From Synergistales bacterium (GTDB lineage Bacteria > Synergistota > Synergistia > Synergistales > Thermovirgaceae), in contig JAHDOX010000138.1 of NCBI GenBank assembly GCA_018434645.1, positions 1 through 9,164 on the forward strand: DNA of 9,164 bases, read 5' to 3'. Positions within the stretch are counted from its first letter, which is position 1; each line of letters opens with the position of its first letter. Positions 1-6,672 of this stretch are shown piece by piece. Both the position numbers and the translations under genes were made by a program. The notes beneath the pieces were generated by a model. It was not told where the DNA came from. It did not search any database and saw only the letters and a program-made list of their open reading frames with translations.

Positions 1-71
1 AAATCTTTCAGGCCCGGTTTCGTCCGGCCACTTTCCACCCGCAGGGTGAGAGCTCTCGTTCCCGGCTACCC

Positions 72-99
72 TTGATATAACCGGTTTCCTGCATAATAC
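72..99 (+). promoter_or_regulatory. Weak candidate sigma-70-type promoter
   Basis: TTGATA (72-77) matches the -35 consensus in 5 of 6 positions. An AT-rich stretch lies downstream, with CATAAT at 92-97 and TAATAC at 94-99. The better -10 match (CATAAT) gives only a 14-nt spacer, while TAATAC gives 16 nt but fits less well. It lies about 55-80 nt before the PH-like gene. Nothing else in positions 1-152 is recognisable apart from a 10-bp palindrome (GAGAGCTCTC, 48-57). Confidence 0.3.
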
Positions 100-152
100 T
101 TTCGGTTAACCTGCGGATTGAGGAACGGTGAAACGCAGGCAGGAGGCAAAAC

Positions 153-620
153 ATGGAAAAATATGAGCACAGGCAGACCGGATGGAGCCTCAGGATCCTA
201 CTGGGAGTAACCTTCCTGTTTATCGTTTACAGTGGTTGGAGCTCGGCTCCGGAAGGAACGGCACCCTACGGCATTCTCGTCGTAGCCGGAACACTGTTCG
301 GGGTGATCATGCTGCTTTTTACCTCCATGACGGTTCGCGTAACAGAAGACGTCCTTGAAGTTGTCATGGGGCCAGGTCTTATCCGCAAACGCATCCGCTT
401 TGATCAAATTGAAGGCCTTTCCGTCAAGCCCATTCCCTGGTACTCCACAGGACTGAAAAAAATTGCCGGGGGTTGGCTTTATTGCGTAGGGCCTTCGAAG
501 GGGCTGGAGATTTTTCTCGAGGACGGTGGTCACTACATTGTAGCCACGGACGATCTCGAGGGACTTCAGGAGGTTCTTTCTTTTGGCCCGGAGCGGTATC
601 GAAACAGGGAAACAAACTGA
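153..620 (+). CDS. Small membrane protein with C-terminal bacterial PH-like domain
   Basis: A 155-residue protein with two hydrophobic stretches near the N-terminus (about residues 13-30 and 39-59), then a soluble beta-rich region (about 60-146). That region resembles the PH-like domains of small bacterial membrane proteins: a RIRFDQIEGLSV strand segment, then a W/Y/G-rich loop (YSTGLKKIAGGWLYCVG), then a segment ending in DDLEGLQEVL, as is typical at the end of such domains. The start is supported by AGGAGG at 141-146, six nt before ATG. The fold suggests anchoring to the inner face of the membrane, but no enzymatic role can be assigned. Its stop codon lies 3 nt from the end of the opposing acetyltransferase gene, so there is no room for a terminator between them. 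The domain call rests on pattern only. Confidence 0.8.
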   Translation: MEKYEHRQTGWSLRILLGVTFLFIVYSGWSSAPEGTAPYGILVVAGTLFGVIMLLFTSMTVRVTEDVLEVVMGPGLIRKRIRFDQIEGLSVKPIPWYSTGLKKIAGGWLYCVGPSKGLEIFLEDGGHYIVATDDLEGLQEVLSFGPERYRNRETN

Positions 621-623
621 CTT

Positions 624-1151
624 TCAGGAAGCCGTCGTTCCAGTGGAAAAGACGCCGCCAGCCGTCGCAGCTGCTTCCAGGGCGCTGCCTGTCAACCTCA
701 GGACCACGACGTCTTCCACGATTTTTGCGCCAAGCTTGTCGTAGAATTCAAGAGCGTCCGTGTTCCAGTCGAGACACCACCACTCGAAACGACCGCACCC
801 CTGTTCGACGGCGAGTGCCGCCAGGTGGGAAAGCAGAGCCTTGCCGATTCCCCGGCCACGCCACTCGGGCTTGACGTACAGGTCGTCGAGATGAAGACCG
901 CGCTTTCCGAGCAAGGTGGAAAAGGTCGTGTAAAAGACGGCAAATCCAACGGGTGCGTCCTCCCGACATGCGAGGATGACATCGGCAGCGGGGTCTTTCC
1001 CGAAAAGCTCCCTGCGGAGCCCTTCTTCGGTGGCGACGACGTCCAGTTTTTCGTATTCGGCAAGTTCCCTGATGAAGGCAAGAATGGCAGGGATGTCCTT
1101 TTCTCCCGCGGGGCGAATCGTAAAATTCTGGTCCGCTTCATGTGGTGACAT
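624..1151 (-). CDS. GNAT-family N-acetyltransferase, SSAT/diamine acetyltransferase-like
   Basis: A 175-residue GNAT protein predicted to transfer acetyl from acetyl-CoA to an amine. The acetyl-CoA pyrophosphate loop is RGRGIG at residues 98-103, preceded by LDDLYVKPEW (88-97). The later block FEWWCLDWNTDALEFYDKLGA (122-142) holds Tyr137, which aligns with the general-acid tyrosine of spermidine/spermine acetyltransferases. The order DLYV, RGxGIG, WN, FY, LGA is typical of the SSAT/thialysine acetyltransferase branch, so a polyamine or lysine analogue is a reasonable substrate guess, though only a guess. About 15 C-terminal residues rich in Ala, Gly and Thr extend past the usual end. The start is supported by a GGAAGGAG-type site on the minus strand (1162-1169), about 10 nt upstream. 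The gene diverges from the zinc exporter and converges with the PH-like gene. Confidence 0.9.
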   Translation of the reverse strand: MSPHEADQNFTIRPAGEKDIPAILAFIRELAEYEKLDVVATEEGLRRELFGKDPAADVILACREDAPVGFAVFYTTFSTLLGKRGLHLDDLYVKPEWRGRGIGKALLSHLAALAVEQGCGRFEWWCLDWNTDALEFYDKLGAKIVEDVVVLRLTGSALEAAATAGGVFSTGTTAS

Positions 1152-1283
1152 AAAAGGTCAGCTCCTTCCCGGATGAGGTTTCATTTGATGTCCTCTTGGA
1201 CTATGATACCTGCGAACGGCTTTAAGAGAACAACATCAGGCATTACCAAAAATCTTACCTCATCGCCGGGGGGATATTCTGCA

Positions 1284-2195
1284 ATGTCAGGCGAACACCA
1301 GCACCACCGTCATCATGTGACAGAAGAAAAGCGGATAGGCACCGCTTTCCTTCTCAACCTCGGTTTTGCCCTTGTTGAACTGGTCGGCGGATTCTTTGTC
1401 GGAAGCGTAGCGATTCTCTCTGATGCGGTCCACGATCTTGGAGACAGCGTCAGTCTGGGTCTTGCCTGGTTTTTGCAGAAAATTTCCCGTAAGGGGCGCG
1501 ACAGCCGGTTTACCTACGGGTACAGACGGTTTTCATTGCTTTCGGCACTGGTGAATGCCATCGTCCTGGTGTCAGGATCGGTCCTGGTGCTTACGAAAGC
1601 CATACCGAAACTTTTTTCCCCTGATGCACCCAATGTACCCGGGATGTTTGTTTTGGCCCTCCTGGGAGTTTCAGTCAATGCCTTCGCCGCATTCAGACTC
1701 TGGAAAGGGAGTTCCATGAACGCGAGAATCGCCGCATGGCATTTGCTTGAAGACGTCCTCGGCTGGACGGCCGTTCTTGTTGTCAGCATCGTGCTTGCAT
1801 TCCGTCCTTGGTATATCCTGGATCCGCTCCTTTCCGTGGCCGTTTCCGTGTTCATCCTCTGGAATGTAATAAAGAATCTCCGTTCCGTACTTGAAATTTT
1901 CCTTCAAGGAACTCCCGAAGATGTCACACTGAAAGATGTCGAGAGGACCCTTACTGATATCCCCAACGTCCTTTCTGTTCATGATCTGCATGTCTGGTCG
2001 CTCGACGGAGAACGGACGGTTCTCACTGCGCACCTGGTTGTTCCCCGCGATTCATCCCGTGAGGACGTGAGCGCCGTGAAAAGCGCAGCCAGAAGGGCAC
2101 TCTCCAGCAAAGGCATCGACCATGCCACCTTGGAAATGGAACGCCGGGGGGATCCGTGCGAGATGGGAAACAACCTGGATTGCATGGAAAACTGA
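1284..2195 (+). CDS. CDF-family zinc/divalent cation efflux transporter (CzcD/ZitB-like)
   Basis: A cation diffusion facilitator of 303 residues, expected to export Zn2+ (perhaps Cd2+ or Co2+) across the inner membrane in exchange for protons. Six hydrophobic segments are visible in about residues 18-200. The transport-site residues can be read as His50 and Asp54 in TM2 (SDAVHDLGD) and His153 and Asp157 in TM5 (AWHLLED), the HD-HD set of zinc-selective CDFs. The motif FTYGYRRFSLLSALVNA (76-92) is typical of the CzcD branch. The C-terminal cytoplasmic domain includes VHDLHVWSLDG (232-242). The N-terminus is His-rich (HQHHRHH, 5-11), as in many zinc CDFs. I chose ATG 1284 because family similarity begins there. 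The frame is open back to an ATG at 1173 (37 more residues) with no family match. The G-run at 1268-1273 is a poor ribosome site, so the start is less certain than the function. Confidence 0.92.
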   Translation: MSGEHQHHRHHVTEEKRIGTAFLLNLGFALVELVGGFFVGSVAILSDAVHDLGDSVSLGLAWFLQKISRKGRDSRFTYGYRRFSLLSALVNAIVLVSGSVLVLTKAIPKLFSPDAPNVPGMFVLALLGVSVNAFAAFRLWKGSSMNARIAAWHLLEDVLGWTAVLVVSIVLAFRPWYILDPLLSVAVSVFILWNVIKNLRSVLEIFLQGTPEDVTLKDVERTLTDIPNVLSVHDLHVWSLDGERTVLTAHLVVPRDSSREDVSAVKSAARRALSSKGIDHATLEMERRGDPCEMGNNLDCMEN

Positions 2196-2223
2196 CAAAC
2201 TGTGTTATCGTTGTATGTACAAT
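2192..2223 (+). promoter_or_regulatory. Weak candidate promoter for the aminotransferase
   Basis: CTGACA (2192-2197) matches -35 in 5 of 6 positions and TACAAT (2218-2223) matches -10 in 5 of 6, but the 20-nt spacer is long. The -35 overlaps the stop codon of the zinc exporter. Read-through from the exporter gene is the alternative, because no terminator is visible in the 84-nt gap. Confidence 0.25.
2211..2222. promoter_or_regulatory. Palindromic operator candidate (GntR-like) TTGTA-TG-TACAA
   Basis: A perfect 5-bp inverted repeat with a 2-bp centre lies 57 nt before the aminotransferase start. The arrangement GT(N)nAC flanked by T and A resembles operators of FadR/GntR-type repressors. It overlaps the candidate -10 element, where a repressor would block transcription. 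No regulator gene is present in the window. Confidence 0.35.
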
Positions 2224-2279
2224 ATCCTGTTCCCGATGGATCAGGATGAGATCATCCCCATTTTCAGGAGGAATTCCTT

Positions 2280-3620
2280 ATGACGGATCACAAATACGAT
2301 GAAAACGATGGCGTCCTGCAAGTTGACAGGATGTACAATCTGCATTCCTGGGCCCGCCAGAAAGGCCTTCAGCCAATTCACGTTACCAGAGCAGAAGGCG
2401 TATATTTCTGGGATGCTTCGGGGAAGCGCTATTATGATATGTCATCACAGCTCGTCAATGTCAACGTCGGACACGGGAACAAGAAGATCGCTGAAGCCAT
2501 AAAGCGACAGGTGGACAAACTTCCCTACTTGTCACCTCCCTTTGCTCTCAATGTAAGAGCTGAAGCGGCAAGAAAGATAGTCGAGGTCGCGCCGGAAGGT
2601 ATGGCCAAGGTCTTTTTCACCAACGCAGGTGCGGAGTCGAACGAAAACGCTATCAAGATGGCGAGAATGGTCACCGGAAGAAACAAGATATTTTCCAGGT
2701 ACCGCTCATACCATGGTGCCAGTTATGGTGCTGCGAACCTTACCGGAGAACCGAGGCGCTTTCCCTGCGAGCCGGGCATACCGGGTTTCGTGAAATTTTT
2801 CGACCCGTACCTATATCGTTCCCCCGTTCCATTTGGAAGCGAAACAGAAGCCATGTCTTATTACATAAGTCAGCTACGTGAACAACTTGAATACGAGGGG
2901 CCCGAAAACGTAGCGGCTGTCTTCCTTGAAACGGTGACGGGCAGCAACGGGGTAATTATACCGCCCGAAGGGTATTTGCAGGGTGTCCGCGACCTCTGTG
3001 ACGAGTTCGGTATCCTGATGGTCTGTGACGAAGTCATGTGCGGATGGGGTCGCACGGGCCGGTGGTTTGCGGTCGACCACTGGGGGGTAAAGCCCGACAT
3101 GATAACCTTCGCGAAGGGAGTGACCTGCGGGTATGTCCCGCTCGGAGGGGTCATAGTGAACGAAAAGGTCGCCCGGTATTTCGACGATCATCCCCTGATG
3201 TGCGGCCTCACCTACAGCGGTCACCCCGTCGGGTGTGCAGCGGCCATTGCCACCATAGACGTGTACAAAGAAGAAGGCCTGATAGAAAAAGCAGCTGAAA
3301 CGGGGGTCTTCTTCAAGAAACAGCTGGAAAAGCTCCTTGAGGCCCATTCTTGTGTGGGCGACGTCAGGGCCATAGGGCTTTTCGGAGCGGTAGAACTTGT
3401 CAGGGACAAAAAGACGAGAGAACCTCTCGTTCCTTACGGGAAGGATCCGCAAGGAATTATGCCCGGCATTTTGGGGATGCTCAAGGAACGTGGTTTCTGG
3501 AACTACAGTCACGAGAACATACTCATTGTGGCTCCGCCGCTGGTCATAAGCGAGGGGGAGATCTCCGAAGCCCTGGAGATTCTCGACGAAGTTCTATACA
3601 GGGTAGACGAAGAGATTTAA
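2280..3620 (+). CDS. Class III (omega) aminotransferase, PLP-dependent, taurine/beta-alanine:pyruvate type
   Basis: A full-length, 446-residue fold-type I aminotransferase of class III, expected to move an amino group from an omega-amino compound to a keto acid such as pyruvate or 2-oxoglutarate. Visible landmarks are HSW at 22-24, NAGAESNENA (115-124, cofactor phosphate loop), YHG at 144-146, CDEVMCGWGRTGRWFA (249-264) with Asp250 binding the pyridine nitrogen, and the Schiff-base Lys279 in TFAKG. TYSGHPVGCAAA (311-322) follows. The HSW start and the whole-length pattern recall taurine:pyruvate and beta-alanine:pyruvate aminotransferases, but the substrate cannot be fixed from sequence. AGGAGG (2266-2271), 8 nt before ATG, supports the start. 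The CoA-transferase follows 142 nt downstream on the same strand, suggesting a shared catabolic role. Confidence 0.93.
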   Translation: MTDHKYDENDGVLQVDRMYNLHSWARQKGLQPIHVTRAEGVYFWDASGKRYYDMSSQLVNVNVGHGNKKIAEAIKRQVDKLPYLSPPFALNVRAEAARKIVEVAPEGMAKVFFTNAGAESNENAIKMARMVTGRNKIFSRYRSYHGASYGAANLTGEPRRFPCEPGIPGFVKFFDPYLYRSPVPFGSETEAMSYYISQLREQLEYEGPENVAAVFLETVTGSNGVIIPPEGYLQGVRDLCDEFGILMVCDEVMCGWGRTGRWFAVDHWGVKPDMITFAKGVTCGYVPLGGVIVNEKVARYFDDHPLMCGLTYSGHPVGCAAAIATIDVYKEEGLIEKAAETGVFFKKQLEKLLEAHSCVGDVRAIGLFGAVELVRDKKTREPLVPYGKDPQGIMPGILGMLKERGFWNYSHENILIVAPPLVISEGEISEALEILDEVLYRVDEEI

Positions 3621-3627
3621 AGCTGTA

Positions 3628-3714
3628 TTACAAAACTGCCAAAGACGCAAGGCCTTTTTTGTCAGGAAGTAACAGTTTCGATACCCCTCCCTGAAGGTAG
3701 AATTGGTTTTGTAA
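3628..3714. repeat. Spaced inverted repeat TTACAAAAC / GTTTTGTAA
   Basis: An exact 9-bp inverted repeat (3628-3636 and 3706-3714) encloses 69 nt in the gap between the aminotransferase and the CoA-transferase. The right arm overlaps the candidate -35 (TTGTAA) of the CoA-transferase. It could be paired regulator half-sites or the base of an RNA structure. With no T-run after the right arm it is not a standard terminator. Confidence 0.4.
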
Positions 3715-3736
3715 CGTTCTTCTCAGCTCATATAGA
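3709..3736 (+). promoter_or_regulatory. Weak candidate promoter for the CoA-transferase
   Basis: TTGTAA (3709-3714) and TATAGA (3731-3736) are separated by 16 nt, ending 26 nt before the ATG at 3763. Both boxes are imperfect. The gene could equally be transcribed from the aminotransferase, since no convincing terminator separates them. Confidence 0.3.
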
Positions 3737-3762
3737 ACAAATTCGGGGAAGGTGATCCGAAA

Positions 3763-4947
3763 ATGAAAGCTTTGGAAGGTATCAGGGTACTCGATTTTAC
3801 CCGCGTTCTCGCGGGACCTTTCTGCACCATGATGCTGGCTGACCTGGGAGCCGAAGTGATCAAGGTGGAACGTCCAGGTGCAGGTGACGATTCGCGCCAT
3901 TTCGGTCCTTTCGTGGGAGAGGAAAGCGCCTATTTCATGAGCATCAACCGCAACAAGAAAAGCATAACCCTCAACCTCAAGGACCCGGCTGCGGTAGAAA
4001 TAGTAAAGCGAATGATTCCGAAAATGGATGTGGTGGTGGAGAATTTCAGACCCGGCGTAATGGAAAAACTCGGGCTCGGATACGAAGTACTCAAGGAACT
4101 CAACCCGGGCCTTGTATATGCTTCCTCGAGTGGTTTCGGCCACACGGGCCCTTATTCGCAGCTGCCTGCCTACGACCTGATTCTTCAGGGCATGGGCGGA
4201 ATAATGAGCATAACGGGGCCGGATTCGGAACATCCGACCAAGGTTGGAAGCTCTATCGCCGACATTTTTGCTGGCACGTTCTGTGCCATCGGCATCCTGG
4301 CGGCTTTGCGCCACAGGGACAGGACCGGTGAAGGGCAGGAAGTGGATGTTTCAATGCTGGACAGCCAGGTTGCGATTCTGGAGAACGCTGTCTCGCGATA
4401 TTTTGTTACAGGCAAACCTCCTGTTCCGATCGGCAACCGTCATCCGTCAATCGCTCCCTTTGCGACGTTTCACACCACCGACGGGTTCATCAATATAGCC
4501 GTCGGCAACGACGCCATCTGGAAGAGGTTCTGTGAACTTGTGGGAAGGCCCGAGCTGGTGGAAGACTCCCGTTTTTCCACCAACGGTGCCAGGAATGATA
4601 ATTGGCAAGCACTTGAACCGATTCTTCAGGAGATCATGTCTAAAGACAGCACCGAAGGCTGGATCGAGCGTCTCAGAAAAGCGGCGGTTCCATGTGGGCC
4701 AATAAACAATATAGAGCAGGTCGTCAATGACCCTCAGGTACGCCACCGGCAGATGATCGTCGAAGTGGAGCACCCCGTGGCAGGAAAGGTAAAGATGCCG
4801 GGATGCCCGTTGAAACTGAGCGCAACGCCCGCCGAGGAGTTTTCTCCAGCACCTGTTCTTGGAGCAGATCTGGAGTCCGTCCTCTCGGAATACGCCGGGT
4901 TGTCTGCTGAAGAGATCGAGGACCTGAAAAAAAGAGGGGTAGCATAG
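3763..4947 (+). CDS. CaiB/BaiF family (class III) CoA-transferase
   Basis: A 394-residue family III CoA-transferase, normal length for this family, predicted to move CoA between two carboxylic acids, one of which is often succinate. The N-terminal block LEGIRVLDFTRVLAGPFCTMMLADLGAEVIKVERP is classic. NRNKKSITLNLK (62-73), VENFRPGVMEKLGLGYE (92-108), SSSGFGHTGPY (121-131) and YDLILQGMGG (137-146) follow. The catalytic aspartate is Asp167 in KVGSSIADIFAG, equivalent to Asp169 of formyl-CoA transferase. The acid substrate cannot be told, because CaiB, BaiF, Frc and many uncharacterised members share these motifs. AAGGTG at 3749-3754 serves as ribosome site. Its place after the aminotransferase suggests that a deaminated product or a related acid is activated to its CoA thioester. 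A strong terminator follows the stop codon. Confidence 0.93.
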   Translation: MKALEGIRVLDFTRVLAGPFCTMMLADLGAEVIKVERPGAGDDSRHFGPFVGEESAYFMSINRNKKSITLNLKDPAAVEIVKRMIPKMDVVVENFRPGVMEKLGLGYEVLKELNPGLVYASSSGFGHTGPYSQLPAYDLILQGMGGIMSITGPDSEHPTKVGSSIADIFAGTFCAIGILAALRHRDRTGEGQEVDVSMLDSQVAILENAVSRYFVTGKPPVPIGNRHPSIAPFATFHTTDGFINIAVGNDAIWKRFCELVGRPELVEDSRFSTNGARNDNWQALEPILQEIMSKDSTEGWIERLRKAAVPCGPINNIEQVVNDPQVRHRQMIVEVEHPVAGKVKMPGCPLKLSATPAEEFSPAPVLGADLESVLSEYAGLSAEEIEDLKKRGVA

Positions 4948-4968
4948 ATTTACCGCAGCATTTTTTAG

Positions 4969-5007
4969 GCGGCTCCGACCTCCTTGTGAGAGGCGGAGCC
5001 GCTTTTT
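4969..5007 (+). terminator. Strong rho-independent terminator after the CoA-transferase
   Basis: GCGGCTCCG (4969-4977) pairs perfectly with CGGAGCCGC (4994-5002). The stem continues inward as CCTC (4979-4982) with GAGG (4990-4993) around a bulged A, and a TTTTT run (5003-5007) follows. The T-run exists only on the + strand side, so it ends rightward transcription. The opposing alcohol dehydrogenase stop codon lies 5 nt beyond. Confidence 0.9.
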
Positions 5008-5011
5008 CCTT

Positions 5012-6169
5012 TTACCTGGAGGCCAGTTTTTTAAGGATAACCATGTAATCGTCGATCGTCAGGATTCGCGGATTGCTTGCATTGCTAAGGTTTTCGAACG
5101 ATTTGACGGCAATCTCGCGGAACCGGGATTCGGGGATTTCGAAGGACGAAAAGGGAGGAATTCCCACGTCTTTCGAAAGTTTTTTCACCGCTTCCACCGC
5201 CGCAGCGGCGCCTTCTTCAGCCGACGCAAATTCAAGGCCCATGGCTGCGGCCAGGCGGGCATATTTGGGGATACAGTAATCCTTGCTGTAGTCCATTATC
5301 TCGGGCAGGCAGACTGCGTTGCAAACTCCGTGGGGTTTGTCGTACATGCCCCCCAGGGCTTCGGCAATACAGTGCACGGCAGCCACGTCGGAATGACTGA
5401 AAGAGATAGCCGCAAGGATGCTTGCCGTCAGCATACCTGCCCTGCCTTCGATATCGTCTCCTTTAGCCACCGCGCGACGAAGGTATTTAAAAATCAGCTC
5501 CACCGCGTAAAGCCCGACGGCGTTTGCTATCGGTTCGGAGCAGTTGGCGGTATAGCCCTCTATTGCGTGGGTGAGTGCGTCCATACCCGTCGCGGCGGTC
5601 AGGTTTTTGGGCATGGAGACGGTGAGCTCAGGGTCGCATATGGCTACTTTCGCGGCTATCCTGGTGCTGCGGACAGAGAATTTGGTTTTCCTTTCCGTGT
5701 CGGTGATGACGGAGCTGAAGGTGACCTCCGAACCGCTTCCGGCCGTAGTGGGGATGGTTATAATCGGAAGAGGCGTACCGGAGACCTTCCCGGCGCCCTG
5801 AAAGTCCTGGATCCTTCCACCGTGAGTGGCGATGATGCTTATCCCCTTCGCGCAATCGATGGAGCTTCCGCCGCCGATGGCTATAAGACAGTCGCTTTGC
5901 AGACTTCGGGCCATTTCAGCTCCACGGTGGACGTTTTCGTCCCTGGGATTTGGTTCGACTCCGTCGAAAAGGTCATAACGTATGCCGGCCTCATCAAGAA
6001 TAACGGTGATATTTTCAAGCAGGCCCGAAGCCACGATCCCCTTGTCGGTGACGATCATCGGTTTTTTCGCGCCAAGAATCGCAAGCTCTTTCGGAAGCCT
6101 TGAGGCGCACCCAACTCCATATTCGATCCGTGTCGGCAGCTCGAAACTGAACGTTTTCAGAATATCCAT
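5012..6169 (-). CDS. Iron-containing (group III) NAD(P)-dependent alcohol dehydrogenase
   Basis: A 385-residue group III alcohol dehydrogenase, typical in length, that interconverts an alcohol and an aldehyde or ketone with NAD(P). The nucleotide loop is GGGSSIDCAKG (99-109), followed by TIPTTAGSGSEVT (138-150). Metal ligands by alignment to E. coli FucO are Asp197 and His201 in ATGMDALTHAIEGY, His266 in AAVHCIAEALGG and His280 in DKPHGVCNA. The position equivalent to FucO His267 is Glu270 here, so active-site chemistry or substrate range may differ. I start at the ATG complementary to 6167-6169 because AAGGAGAAGG (complement of 6176-6185) lies just upstream and the family fold begins there. 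An in-frame start 16 codons earlier adds only a charged leader. The gene converges on the CoA-transferase terminator and diverges from xdhC. The substrate is unknown. Confidence 0.93.
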   Translation of the reverse strand: MDILKTFSFELPTRIEYGVGCASRLPKELAILGAKKPMIVTDKGIVASGLLENITVILDEAGIRYDLFDGVEPNPRDENVHRGAEMARSLQSDCLIAIGGGSSIDCAKGISIIATHGGRIQDFQGAGKVSGTPLPIITIPTTAGSGSEVTFSSVITDTERKTKFSVRSTRIAAKVAICDPELTVSMPKNLTAATGMDALTHAIEGYTANCSEPIANAVGLYAVELIFKYLRRAVAKGDDIEGRAGMLTASILAAISFSHSDVAAVHCIAEALGGMYDKPHGVCNAVCLPEIMDYSKDYCIPKYARLAAAMGLEFASAEEGAAAAVEAVKKLSKDVGIPPFSSFEIPESRFREIAVKSFENLSNASNPRILTIDDYMVILKKLASR

Positions 6170-6672
6170 GAAAAACCTTCTCCTTTCGTCTTGTCCTTTC
6201 TTTGGAAGTACCTTCATCCAGTCAGCTTCTTTTTTTCAACGGTCAACTTTCAAGTCGACGAGGCGCTGTTATGGAAAACGTTACCAGTATGGCACATAAT
6301 TTACGGAAATATGGCACTCCAGGCGGTATTATAAGGCCCGGAGAAAAAGCGCGACATGAAGTCTCCAAAACTGCGTTACATTTCAGGCTTGTAAAACTGG
6401 TGGAAGTTATTATGGGAAACAGGTTCTTTCTTGCCTATTTTGTTTCCTGTATCATTTGGTTTTAAAGGCCCCTGGCGAAGCAAAAAGGCCCTAATAATCT
6501 CTCTTTTTGTGCGAAACGTTGATAATCGAAAGCCTTTGGAGATGATTTTCAGTCTCCCCGAAGGTGCAGCGACTTAAGGGTACGCTGCCCGAAAGGCAGA
6601 CACGAGATAGCAGCTGCCTCGACTCGATAGAGCTTATCCCGGAAGAACATCCTTAAAAAGGAGGAATACCTG
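6170..6672. other. Intergenic region between alcohol dehydrogenase and xdhC-like gene
   Basis: About 500 nt lie between two divergent genes. It contains an imperfect dyad TGGnAAnnnTTnCCA (6272-6286) and two direct copies of TATGGCAC (6288-6295 and 6310-6317), 22 bp apart. AAAGGCCC occurs at 6464-6471 and again at 6484-6491. A structured stretch starts near 6532. A 64-codon open frame from 6271 to 6465 lacks a convincing ribosome site and any recognisable motif, so I do not call it a gene. I could not identify a good promoter for either flanking gene. GATAAT at 6521-6526 is the best -10-like element toward xdhC but has no matching -35. Confidence 0.6.
6532..6621 (+). promoter_or_regulatory. 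Structured 5' leader of xdhC-like gene with competing hairpins
   Basis: Several pairings can be drawn by eye. CCTT (6533-6536) with AAGG (6561-6564) encloses GGAGA (6538-6542) with TCTCC (6553-6557), extended by TGA/TCA. GCAGCG (6566-6571) pairs with CGCTGC (6583-6588). CTGCC (6585-6589) pairs with GGCAG (6595-6599) around a CGAAA loop, and this shares bases with the previous stem. GGCAG can also pair with CTGCC at 6614-6618. Overlapping exclusive stems are what a cis-regulatory RNA would show. I could not match it to a known riboswitch class, and no T-run follows the stems. Confidence 0.35.

Noticed and set aside
1..75. Resemblance of the left edge (ATCTTTCAGGC) to the 3' half of a glycine riboswitch
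   Set aside because: The expected following AAAGGAC-type segment is absent, the edge is truncated, and the next gene has no link to glycine.
1173..1283. Possible 37-residue N-terminal extension of the zinc exporter starting at ATG 1173
   Set aside because: The extra residues show no family pattern and no signal-like features. The family N-terminus (His-rich, then TM1) starts at 1284.
3636..3665. Possible terminator after the aminotransferase (CTGcCAAA with TTTTGtCAG around a T-run)
   Set aside because: The stem is short and mismatched, and the T-run lies inside the stem and not after it.
6170..6217. Upstream start of the alcohol dehydrogenase (16 extra residues, MKVLPKKGQDERRRFF)
   Set aside because: A clear ribosome site (complement of 6176-6185) lies inside this stretch and serves the downstream ATG, and the family fold starts there.
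6288..6305. TGGCAC-N5-TTAC as a sigma-54 promoter
   Set aside because: The -12 element lacks the required GC dinucleotide, and no enhancer-binding protein gene is in view.
6202..6465. Small + strand open frame in the intergenic region (87 codons, or 64 from ATG 6271)
   Set aside because: It has no good ribosome site, no recognisable motif and mixed composition, and its start overlaps the dehydrogenase upstream region.
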